The notes under the pieces were generated by a model. That model was not told the origin of the DNA. It did not search any database and worked only from the letters and a program-made list of their open reading frames with translations. Positions 1 to 6,556 of a DNA stretch of 6,556 bases are shown piece by piece; within the stretch, counting starts at the first letter, position 1; each line of letters opens with the position of its first letter. A program made the position numbers and the translations under genes. The DNA is from Paraprevotella sp. (GTDB taxonomy: Bacteria; Bacteroidota; Bacteroidia; Bacteroidales; Bacteroidaceae), in assembly GCA_021205005.1 (NCBI GenBank), contig JAJPYK010000052.1, positions 1 through 6,556 on the forward strand, in the 5' to 3' direction.

Positions 1-68
1 CTTGTAAATAAGCACAAACCATTAAAAATCTTTCATAAAAACTCTGCATTGACGATAAAAAAAACATA

Positions 69-111
69 TATCCAAGCAGGAACTCCCAAAAAACATTAAA
101 GCACTTGGATA
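69..111. repeat. 8-bp inverted repeat in the leader of the first gene
   Basis: TATCCAAG at 69-76 is the exact reverse complement of CTTGGATA at 104-111, with 27 bases between the arms. The right arm overlaps the TTG of a possible -33 element, so it could be an operator or a weak RNA hairpin. The long, AT-rich spacer and short arms make chance a real possibility. No T-run follows, so it is not a standard terminator. Confidence 0.35.
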
Positions 112-135
112 ATTAATGAAGTTCTACTAATTTTA
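105..135 (+). promoter_or_regulatory. Possible Bacteroides-type promoter for the small exported protein
   Basis: TTG at 105-107 is followed after 20 bases by TAATTTTA at 128-135. The latter differs from the Bacteroidota -7 consensus TAnnTTTG only at the last base. This would put the transcript start near 140 and leave a leader of about 20 bases before the ATG at 159. No clear Shine-Dalgarno sequence is present, which is common in this phylum. The match is imperfect in an AT-rich stretch, so this is tentative. Confidence 0.3.
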
Positions 136-158
136 AAACAAAGAAAATCGATAGTAAG

Positions 159-572
159 ATGAAACGATATGTTCTACTCCCGCTTTTATGCGGATATTTG
201 GGGCTGGCCCAGGCCGCACAGCCTTTTAAAGGTACACTGTATGATAGTGAAAACAAGATTTTCCTCCATCTCGATTTATATGAAGAGAGCATCGAGGTTC
301 CGGGAATGGAGATGTTCGGACCGATGAACGGTTACATGAACGGGAATTTATATGGCGTATGGACCATCACGTCATCCAAAATAGAAGACGATAAGGACGC
401 TACGTTCCGATTGTCCAATGATTTAGGTTCAGAGACCCAGGAGGTTAAACTCACAGTAGCCAACGACTCCACTTATCTGTTGGAACAGGTAGACGGATCA
501 GTCCTCAAAAAAGTAGTAGGCAAGAAGTTGGTCAAAATCCCCCGGGATCTGACTTTCCATCTCCGCCCGTAA
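159..572 (+). CDS. Small exported protein of unknown function, Bacteroidales type
   Basis: This encodes 137 residues. The N-terminus has a basic start (MKRY), a hydrophobic stretch and a plausible signal peptidase I site after LAQA (about residue 19), so the protein is probably exported to the periplasm or outer surface. No lipobox cysteine sits at the expected cleavage point, although one Cys is inside the hydrophobic segment at residue 11. The mature part is about 118 residues, rich in alternating polar and hydrophobic residues. It reads like a small beta-rich domain (FKGTLYD, then IFLHLDLYEESIEVPG, ending with a basic stretch KKLVKIPRDL). It resembles short uncharacterised Bacteroidales secreted proteins as I remember them, but I cannot assign a function. 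It ends in TAA. It is the only plus-strand gene here and converges on the DUF4923 gene across a shared terminator. Confidence 0.8.
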   Translation: MKRYVLLPLLCGYLGLAQAAQPFKGTLYDSENKIFLHLDLYEESIEVPGMEMFGPMNGYMNGNLYGVWTITSSKIEDDKDATFRLSNDLGSETQEVKLTVANDSTYLLEQVDGSVLKKVVGKKLVKIPRDLTFHLRP

Positions 573-596
573 AAAGAATCCAAGAGAAAAGACAGC

Positions 597-666
597 AAAA
601 AATCCGTGCGAAGAGGATAAAGGATGACACTCGCATCCGGTCGTCTCTCCGCACGGATCCTTTTTT
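597..666. terminator. Bidirectional rho-independent terminator between convergent genes
   Basis: A perfect 9-bp GC-rich stem pairs ATCCGTGCG (602-610) with CGCACGGAT (650-658). Inside it, AGAG pairs with CTCT and a small GGATG/CATCC hairpin can form. A run of six T follows at 661-666, serving the plus-strand gene. A run of six A at 597-602 becomes a U-run on the minus strand, serving the DUF4923 transcript. The position, between two convergent stop codons, fits a shared terminator. Confidence 0.85.
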
Positions 667-684
667 CAGACTTATTCTCTCGGA

Positions 685-1350
685 TCAGCTTTTCTTGAAT
701 TGAAGTCCCAGTTGCATGCCGTCATATCCGCTGGCAACATTACCGATCAGATTCAACGTGCTGTTTTGCGTCATGCTGGAGATCTTGGTCAAGAATTCAA
801 GCAGTTTGTCTGCCTTGAAAGTGATCTGCATATCTTTGAGCTTGACCGAAAGATTCGCTGTAATCGGTTGCTTCAAGAGTCCGCTGCGATGCAAGGTGAT
901 TTCATTGTAAGTCATAGTATAATTTCCCTCCACGGTCTTGGAACCGACTCTCATCGAAAAGTTCTTGTCACCGTCGAAAGTCAGGACGACCTCACCCGGC
1001 TTGAACCCTATTTTCGTGAGATACTTTTGCAGCGTATTCTCTGCCGCACCTGTCATCAAACTGCCGCCGGCCTTTTTCAACAGATTGGATGACTCGAACA
1101 CCACAGCCGGACTTTCATAGTTCCAACTGCCTTTCAAACTGGAATTCGCCACTTTGGCCGTACCGATCAGATTCTGGAATACGGAACTCAAGGCACTGCC
1201 TGTGCTCGAACTTCCGGATTGCTCGGTCGTAGTTGAACTTCCCGAACCTCCCAACACATTTTTCAACAGGTTTCCCAATTGGGCCTGTGCATTGACCGTA
1301 AAAGCAAAACTCAGCCCTACCATCAATAATTTTAAACTCATTTTTTTCAT
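685..1350 (-). CDS. DUF4923-type secreted protein
   Basis: This encodes 221 residues. The signal peptide covers about residues 1-23 (MKK start, hydrophobic core, VNAQAQ cleavage region). A short hydrophobic/Gly segment (LGNLLKNVLGG) and a Ser/Thr/Gly-rich linker (about residues 35-55) follow. The rest, from LIGTAKV onward, matches what I recall of DUF4923, a lipocalin-like Bacteroidetes family of unknown role. Recognisable parts are LKGSWNYESPAVVFESSNLL, the GFKPGEV segment and a C-terminal beta-rich part ending GMQLGLQFKK. I infer an envelope location; there is no lipobox. AGGA at 1355-1358 lies four bases upstream of the ATG and may be a ribosome binding site. It starts 19 bases after the M6 protease stop, so it is probably co-transcribed with it. 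It ends in TGA, followed by the shared terminator. Confidence 0.85.
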   Translation of the reverse strand: MKKMSLKLLMVGLSFAFTVNAQAQLGNLLKNVLGGSGSSTTTEQSGSSSTGSALSSVFQNLIGTAKVANSSLKGSWNYESPAVVFESSNLLKKAGGSLMTGAAENTLQKYLTKIGFKPGEVVLTFDGDKNFSMRVGSKTVEGNYTMTYNEITLHRSGLLKQPITANLSVKLKDMQITFKADKLLEFLTKISSMTQNSTLNLIGNVASGYDGMQLGLQFKKS

Positions 1351-1369
1351 TTTATCCTGTTTTTGGAAT

Positions 1370-3325
1370 TTACTTTATCCTCATTTTCATCGTACCTTTG
1401 CGGGTATGCACAATATAAATGCCAGAAGACAACGACTGCAACGCATCTCGGCCACGTGCCAACAAGACGCCGTTCAAAGCATAAATCTCACACGAATCGT
1501 CTACTTCAGCCTCTACATCTTTAATAGCATCGGCCGGCATCTCCACATGTCCCCAATCCGAATAAGGGGAATCTTCGTAAGCATCGTCCATAGCCGATAC
1601 CCGATAGGCATAAGCCGTGTATTCTCCGTTTTTAGGCGTAAAAACGTACGACGTATTCCATACGGAATCCACCCTGCATACGGGTTCTTCAGTATATGAA
1701 CCTTCCTTTTTTACGCCGAAAACCTCCAATGCATAGCAGGTTGCATGTTCCACCTCCGACCAGCGAATCTCAAAACTCTGCGATGTAACCTTGCCGGGCT
1801 CCGACAAGACCGGAACATCCAGTTTCCCTTTAGGCATAAACTTGAATACGATATCGCCATTCTCCAGCTCCCGAATTTGAGTGATGGGCTGATTCATGTA
1901 CACTCCCGGAAAAACCACAGCTGCCGGAATCGTCTCATCAGTCAAGGAAGTAATTCCACTCGTACCCGGATACGGCTGTCCGCTCGCCTCTTTCGATAAT
2001 TCTTCGTCGCTTTGAGCATTGTAAGCACCCACATACATATTATCTGCAGGAATAAAACTCATACGCTGATGGACAAAATCCGTATTCACATGATTGGCCG
2101 TCCACGCCGAACGGTCGTAGTCTACATGCACTACCAACATGCCGTGTCCAATTCCACCCGATCTGCGATCCCAGAGAACGTCCTGATGATTCTCCAACAC
2201 ATAATATTCATCCGCATTGGCTTTGTTAACGATCTTATATCCTTCCCCTCCGGCTTCCAAAGGACGAAGTCTGACCGTAGTGCTTTTATCCAAAGTCCTT
2301 AACGCCCTCCAATGCAGGAAGTCACGTTCATAGGCCGTCAGTCCGCAAGGTATGTAACAACCCTCACAATACGATCCGCTATCCATCAGCTACCAATAAG
2401 ACATACCCAAAGCCTTGTAATTGAGATCATATTCATCCGGGAGCCCCAAGGAGTGACATATTTCGTGGCATGCCGTACCGATACCGTCCACTTTTTTCGA
2501 TGGGTATACAGTTAACAATTCGCTGCTACAAGCCGAGACGGCTATCGTAATATCGTCGATTTTAAGGGGCTCCAGATCTTCCTTAGGCCAGATTGCATTT
2601 TTAGGCGCATTCGGGGCTGTTTCGGACAAACCGGCATAAACAAAAAAAGCCAAATCCATCGTACCGTTCCCGTCATTATCGAACTTAGTTTTAAGATCGG
2701 GCCTTAGGACTATGGCCTGCTCCAAAGCCTCCTTGCAGAAATCCCCAAAATGAATGTCGATGTCGTCATCGGTGTCTTGTCCGTAATAAGCCATGGGTTT
2801 ATCCAGAGTGACAGGTCCTATGACATCGAACTCCGGAAGGAACAGACTGTCGCTCTGTATAGCGAAATAATCCCTTACGGCTCCCATACTGCCTGCGCCG
2901 GTATATAATTCTCCGTTGCCCGTGCCGTTGAAATATTTATCATAGTAGGCCGTGACTTCTTCCTCCGTCGGTGCAACGGTCATCTTTAGATCACTGAAAT
3001 TCACCAAAATTACCGGAATATTAGGATGACCGATAGATTTGATCGGAGCATTTTCCAACACTCCGATCCCCGCAGCACGCACGTCGCGGGTCACAGCCGT
3101 AAAATCCGACGGTTTAAGAGAAGTCACATAGAAATTCCCCGAAGCATCCTTCTTCACCACAAAACCGTCTTCATCCACATAAAAACGACCGCGTTCATCG
3201 CCGCAACAACGGATATTGCGATACGTACCGTCGCTCATCTTCGCCCGAAAGACATAAGGCCGCATCGGTACAGCATAAATTTGTAAAGTCAATCCTGCAA
3301 AAAGAAACTGACTCCAAAATCTCAT
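1370..3325 (-). CDS. Secreted M6-family zinc metalloprotease interrupted by one in-frame TAG
   Basis: Read through the TAG at 2390-2392, this is one frame of about 651 codons. Residues 1-19 look like a signal peptide. A propeptide-like region follows, then the M6 catalytic domain: an IPVILVNFSD strand near 103-112, a FDNDGNGTMD segment near 215-224, and the zinc site HEICHSLGLPD at 287-297 (ligands H287 and H291, catalytic E288, D297). The TAG is codon 312. After it come LMDSGSY (the probable Met-turn region), a TAYERDFL segment and GMLVVHVDYD. Last are an FN3-like domain (about 503-598) and a C-terminal tail (about 607-651; IYALNGVLL, LSSGIYIV, MKMRIK) like type IX secretion sorting domains. 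Without readthrough the two parts would be 2390-3325 (311 aa) and 1370-2386 (338 aa from the ATG two codons past the TAG). The first would lack the Met-turn and the second has no signal peptide. The gene ends in TAA. It is either read through or a very young pseudogene. Confidence 0.85.
2390..2392 (-). other. In-frame TAG codon inside the M6 protease
   Basis: On the minus strand the codons read TAT TGG TAG CTG ATG GAT, giving S-Y-W-stop-L-M-D. The frame is the same on both sides and no base is gained or lost. The stop falls 15 residues after the last residue of the zinc motif. A single C-to-T change from CAG (Gln) would create it; GAG, TGG, AAG, TCG, TTG and Tyr codons are other one-step sources. 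Confidence 0.95.
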
Positions 3326-3341
3326 ACTATTTTTTTTGCAG

Positions 3342-3349
3342 CAAAAGTA
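3342..3349 (-). promoter_or_regulatory. Bacteroides-type -7 box for the M6 protease operon
   Basis: On the minus strand TACTTTTG matches the Bacteroidota -7 consensus TAnnTTTG exactly. It lies 16 bases upstream of the ATG at 3325, implying a leader of only about 10 bases. A -33 element is not clear: TGTG at 3372-3375 is the nearest candidate, at a 22-base spacing. The box suggests the protease and DUF4923 genes are transcribed separately from ppk-ppx. Confidence 0.45.
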
Positions 3350-3386
3350 CGCATTTTATTCTTATCTTATTCACATCTGCTCTTTT

Positions 3387-3418
3387 TCTTCTCGTAGACC
3401 GGCTGATTTACGAAAAAA
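3387..3418 (-). other. Possible hairpin just after the ppx stop codon
   Basis: On the minus strand, TTTTTTCGTA (3418-3409) can pair with TACGAGAAGA (3396-3387) over ten positions, two of them G-U, around a 12-base loop. It begins one base after the ppx TGA. The stem is weak and no U-run follows, so it is not a standard terminator, but it is the only hairpin I see between ppx and the protease. It could help end or stabilise the ppk-ppx transcript. Confidence 0.25.
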
Positions 3419-3419
3419 C

Positions 3420-4409
3420 TCATTCATCCGATTCCACTGTCTCCGCATTGATCAACCCCTGCGCTTCCGCACTCAAGTGAAGCCGGTGCCGGTTGATACG
3501 TTCCCGTTCTTCCCGGGTCGCTTTCGCATACAGCTCACCGATGATTCCGTCGGCCAGTCCGATGGTAGGCACATAAATATATTCCGCACGTATGCAGTCC
3601 GCTATCGTGAGGAAAATCTCTGCTGCCGGAACAATGACGTCGGCCCGATCCGGCTTCAACCCGAAACGGTCCATGCGCTCTTCCATCGAAAGAGGCTGCA
3701 AGTTTTCATACAGCTTCTTCAACGAGTCGATCGGAAGTTTCAGTTCTTTCTTGTTTTTTTCTTCGGCCAAACGGAACAATTTATTGATATTGCCGCCGCT
3801 TCCTATGATATTGATCGGACCGTAGTTGACGTACATACCTTCCCAGTCGGCCCTTAAACCGTCTACGATACCCTCCTTCACGGCATGGTTCAAAAGACGT
3901 ATCGTCCCGATGTTATAGCTCATCGAACCGACTAAATGTCCCTGACGTATCAACGTGATCTCCGTACTGCCGCCTCCCACGTCAACATACATAAAAGATT
4001 CCTCCTTGTTGGGCAACTACTCGATATGATTGCCATGCAAAATGGCGGCTTCCTCCTTCCCGTCGATCAAGTCGATATGGATACCTGTTTTTTTCTCTAT
4101 TTTCCGGATAAGATCTGTCCCGTTTTTCGCGTCGCGCATCGCACTGGTAGCACATGCCCTGTAATCCACCACATCATACATACGCATCATCTGCTTGAAG
4201 CCTTTGATCATGCGCATCATCATCTCGGCCCGCTCTTTTCCGATCTTTCCTTTTGAAAACACATCGACGCCCAATCGCAGGGGGTAACGTATGAATATGA
4301 CCTTTCGGAATTTCGTTTCTCCGAAAGGACTGTGGTCGATATTCTTGATCAATAAGCGCGCGGCATTCGTTCCGATATCTATCGCCGCAAAATTCATTCC
4401 GTCCGTCAT
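3420..4409 (-). CDS. ppx: Ppx/GppA-type exopolyphosphatase interrupted by one in-frame TAG
   Basis: Read through the TAG at 4017-4019, this is one frame of 329 codons, about right for the short, two-domain Ppx/GppA phosphatases of Bacteroidales. The family removes terminal phosphate from polyphosphate, and some members hydrolyse pppGpp; the sequence does not decide between them. Domain I has the first phosphate motif FAAIDIGTNAARLLI (7-21), a CATSAMRDAKNG segment, and the IDLIDGKEEA segment before the break. The TAG is codon 131. After it come the second phosphate motif VDVGGGSTE (142-150), the nucleotide-site segment IIGSGGNINKL, and the conserved IGLADGIIGELY near the end. The two parts taken separately are 4017-4409 (130 aa) and 3420-4016 (198 aa from a TTG directly after the TAG). 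Neither holds a complete ASKHA-fold active site. The gene ends in TGA and starts 13 bases after ppk, so it is in the same operon. Confidence 0.88.
4017..4019 (-). other. In-frame TAG codon inside ppx
   Basis: On the minus strand the codons read ATC GAG TAG TTG CCC AAC, giving N-H-I-E-stop-L-P-N-K. The frame is continuous on both sides. The stop falls in the short linker between the EEA segment of domain I and the DVGGGSTE motif. A polar residue such as Gln would fit this linker. All four Gln codons read elsewhere in ppx are CAG, one C-to-T step from TAG. Confidence 0.95.
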
Positions 4410-4422
4410 GGTCGTTTCTTTT

Positions 4423-6516
4423 TTATTGTTGTTTCATTTCTTCTATCTGAGCCGCATAGTGGAAATACAGCCTTTCTTGCGAACGGAAAGGCTCGCTGCT
4501 GTCGGGATTCTCATACAACAGGTTCTTGCCCGTGCCGTCCACGACGCGCCCTTTCTGGTTGTCCAACAGCCCCCATTCCACTATCCGCCTCAGTTCCTTC
4601 TGAATCCGAGGATTGTAGACGGGCGCCATCACTTCGATACGGTTGTCCAGATTACGGGGCATCCAGTCGGCGCTTCCGATAAAGTAGCGTTCGTTTCCTC
4701 CGTTGCAGAAGATCAGGATACGGCTGTGCTCGAGATAACGGTCTATGATACCGTGCACGTGGATATGGTCGCTCTTCCCGGGAATGCCGGTCACTAACGA
4801 ACAATTGCCGCGCACCAGCAGATCCACTTCTACGCCTTCGGCAGAAGCTTCATAGAGTTTCTTCACGATCTCTTCGTCCGTAATATGATTGATCTTCACC
4901 TTTATATAAGCATCACGATCCAGACGTTTATTTCTGATTTCGGTCTGTATCATGGCCAAGATCTGATTTTTCATCGTGTTCGGAGATACCAAAAGCTCCC
5001 TGAACTTGGCCGGCAGGAAAGGCTTTTCTATGAAACGGAACACGTTGGCCACGTCTTTCACCAAGTCGGGAGAAGCCGTCATCAACAGGCAGTCCGTATA
5101 AACCTGGGCATTACCTTCATGGAAGTTTCCCGTACCGATACAAGCGATGTGGTTGCCGCCCACCATCTCGATCCACAAAAGTTTGGAATGCACTTTCAGT
5201 CCTTCCACACCGAAAATGACGTTAATGCCGGAATCCTTCATCCGTTTGCTCCATTTGATATTGCTGGATTCATCGAAACGGGCCAGCAATTCGATGACGA
5301 CAGTCACTTTCTTTCCGTTCTTGGCCGCCGCGATCAGGGCCTCCACCACTTTACTGTCCTTAGCCACACGATAGAGCGTGGTCTTGATCGATTTGACACG
5401 AGGAGAGATGGCAGCCTCACACAGCAACTGAATGTAATGATCGAACGAATGATAGGGCACGTGCAAGAAGCGATCCTCTTCGATGATCAGATCCAGCATG
5501 CTCTGCACACCCGTAAACGTGGGGAAATACAAAGGTTTCCATTGCGGATATTTCAAATCGCTGCGACCGCAACTCGGGAACGACATCAAGTCCTTGTGGT
5601 TCTGATAGCGTCCGCCCGACAAAGTCGTGTCGAACTTGTCGAGGGAGAAGTTCTGCATGATTGTCCGGAACAAATCCTTGGGCATGGCCGTATCGAAAAT
5701 CACACGGATGGGGTCTCCGTTCTTACGGCTCTTGACCGCCCGCTGCACATTCTGCACCGTACCTATATCCGACTCGTTTTCCAGCTCCATCTCGGCATCT
5801 TTTGTGAATTTGAAAGAATAAGCCTCGAAGTGATCATAGTCCACACTGGCGAAGATGATGGGCAGACAATAACGTACCACATCGTCCAGATACATGATGT
5901 AGCGCATGTCATCCTCTGCCGGAAGAACCACAAAACGCCCGAACTTATCCACCGGCACCCGGATCTGCGCATAATTCTTTTTCGGTTTCTTGGCGTCGTC
6001 GTGCCAGCGCGTCAGTTTCACGGCCAGATAAATCGTGTCATCGTTTTCGTTGGCCAGTTTGTCTGCCTGCGACAACCATAAAGGGTTGGTGAAACCGGCC
6101 AGACTGTTCCTGAAATAATTCTTGATGAATATCTCTTGCTGCTCGTTCAGATGCTTTTCATCGATCACATATAGCTTCTCATCGGCCAGCTCCTTGAACA
6201 ATTGTTGAACCACATACTCGAACTCCCGGTTATAGCTGTTGTTCAATTTATAAATTTCCTTGATGGTGGCCCTCGCCTCCTCTATTTGATCTTTCATCTG
6301 TTTGATGTTACTCTCGGCGATACGGGTCAGCGTAGCCATCCGCACCCGAAAGAATTCATCCAGATTGTTACTGTAGATTCCCATAAAGCCCAATCGTTCC
6401 AACAAAGGCACCGAAGGGTTCTGCGCTGCCTGAAGAATTCGATTATTAAAATACATCCATCTTAGGTCACGGGGAATCATGGGTACGGCTCCTAACATAG
6501 TACTTTTAGCTTTCAT
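4423..6516 (-). CDS. ppk: Polyphosphate kinase 1
   Basis: This 697-residue protein is full length for Ppk1, which is usually about 690-720 residues. It catalyses reversible transfer of the gamma phosphate of ATP to polyphosphate. The N-terminal helical domain starts at about residue 13 (PRDLRWMYFNNRIL, then a GIYSNNLDEFFRVRM segment). The head domain follows to about 315. The C1 and C2 domains carry the catalytic signatures: HVPYHSFDHY (352-361), ARFDESSNI (412-420), KVHSK with the probable autophosphorylated H443, GTGNFHEGNA, EHSRI with the second conserved H597, and GSADWMPRNLDNRIE (614-628). The ATG at 6516 is taken as the start; Met7 and Met13 are alternatives, and Met13 directly precedes the conserved region. 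No in-frame TAG occurs in this gene, although it has about 26 Gln codons. It ends in TAA, 13 bases before the ppx start. Confidence 0.97.
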   Translation of the reverse strand: MKAKSTMLGAVPMIPRDLRWMYFNNRILQAAQNPSVPLLERLGFMGIYSNNLDEFFRVRMATLTRIAESNIKQMKDQIEEARATIKEIYKLNNSYNREFEYVVQQLFKELADEKLYVIDEKHLNEQQEIFIKNYFRNSLAGFTNPLWLSQADKLANENDDTIYLAVKLTRWHDDAKKPKKNYAQIRVPVDKFGRFVVLPAEDDMRYIMYLDDVVRYCLPIIFASVDYDHFEAYSFKFTKDAEMELENESDIGTVQNVQRAVKSRKNGDPIRVIFDTAMPKDLFRTIMQNFSLDKFDTTLSGGRYQNHKDLMSFPSCGRSDLKYPQWKPLYFPTFTGVQSMLDLIIEEDRFLHVPYHSFDHYIQLLCEAAISPRVKSIKTTLYRVAKDSKVVEALIAAAKNGKKVTVVIELLARFDESSNIKWSKRMKDSGINVIFGVEGLKVHSKLLWIEMVGGNHIACIGTGNFHEGNAQVYTDCLLMTASPDLVKDVANVFRFIEKPFLPAKFRELLVSPNTMKNQILAMIQTEIRNKRLDRDAYIKVKINHITDEEIVKKLYEASAEGVEVDLLVRGNCSLVTGIPGKSDHIHVHGIIDRYLEHSRILIFCNGGNERYFIGSADWMPRNLDNRIEVMAPVYNPRIQKELRRIVEWGLLDNQKGRVVDGTGKNLLYENPDSSEPFRSQERLYFHYAAQIEEMKQQ

Positions 6517-6544
6517 ACACTCTGTCTTTTTAGTTATGGGGATA

Positions 6545-6552
6545 CAAATATA
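6545..6552 (-). promoter_or_regulatory. Bacteroides-type -7 box upstream of ppk
   Basis: On the minus strand TATATTTG matches the TAnnTTTG -7 consensus of the Bacteroidota primary sigma factor. It lies 28 bases upstream of the ppk ATG, implying a leader of about 20-25 bases. The matching -33 element would lie beyond the window edge and cannot be checked. It is the probable start of the ppk-ppx transcript. Confidence 0.6.
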
Positions 6553-6556
6553 AGAT

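Noticed and set aside
1..158. Suppressor tRNA or other small RNA in the leader
   Set aside because: The stretch is AT-rich and shows no cloverleaf arms, TTCGA-like loop or CCA end. Only a short inverted repeat and a weak promoter candidate are visible.
1154..1699. Plus-strand open frame of 181 codons across the DUF4923/M6 junction
   Set aside because: It is antisense to two well-supported genes, has no ribosome binding site or domain, and its composition is that of a reverse-complement shadow.
1370..2386. Separate downstream gene starting at the ATG two codons after the TAG in the protease
   Set aside because: It is in the same frame as the upstream part, begins in the middle of the M6 catalytic domain, lacks a signal peptide and has no ribosome binding site. 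It is the continuation of one protein.
2390..2392. Programmed frameshift as an explanation for the split genes
   Set aside because: The reading frame is identical before and after the stop in both genes, so no shift is needed. I also saw no slippery run at either site.
3420..4016. Separate downstream gene starting at the TTG directly after the TAG in ppx
   Set aside because: It is in the same frame with no gap, has no start signals, and contains only the second half of a Ppx/GppA fold.
4885..6081. Long plus-strand open frame of 398 codons
   Set aside because: It lies wholly antisense to ppk, whose protein carries all Ppk1 motifs. The translated product is rich in His, Arg and Gln and shows no recognisable domain. 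It is a shadow of the real gene.

Overview
The window looks like chromosomal DNA from a member of the Bacteroidota, most likely the order Bacteroidales. The reasons are a DUF4923-type secreted protein, an M6 protease with a type IX-like C-terminal tail, a linked ppk-ppx pair with a short-form Ppx, and promoter boxes of the Bacteroides TAnnTTTG type. I cannot name the genus. No phage, plasmid, insertion sequence, CRISPR or RNA gene was seen.

Layout. Positions 1-158 are an AT-rich leader with an 8-bp inverted repeat and a weak promoter candidate. A small exported protein of unknown function lies on the plus strand (159-572). It converges, through a hairpin that looks like a bidirectional terminator (about 597-666), on a minus-strand block. 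In transcription order that block starts at the right edge: ppk (6516-4423), then 13 bases later ppx/gppA (4409-3420). After a 94-base gap with its own promoter candidate comes a secreted M6-family metalloprotease (3325-1370), then 19 bases later a DUF4923 lipoprotein-like/secreted protein (1350-685).

The main observation is that two neighbouring, otherwise intact genes each contain exactly one in-frame stop, and both are TAG. In the M6 protease the TAG (2390-2392) lies between the HExxHxxGxxD zinc site and the LMD segment. In ppx the TAG (4017-4019) lies between the first phosphate-binding motif and the DVGGGSTE motif. Reading straight through each TAG restores one full-length protein with no frameshift. 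All five genes end in TAA or TGA, and none ends in TAG. This fits UAG being read as an amino acid (glutamine fits best by eye) through a suppressor tRNA or partial code change. Two recent independent nonsense mutations, or assembly error, remain possible. Sense use of TAG would be rare: two codons in roughly 2,000, and none in the 697-codon ppk.

Functionally, ppk and ppx form a polyphosphate synthesis and breakdown (or ppGpp-linked phosphatase) pair. The M6 protease and DUF4923 protein form a separate envelope/secretion unit.
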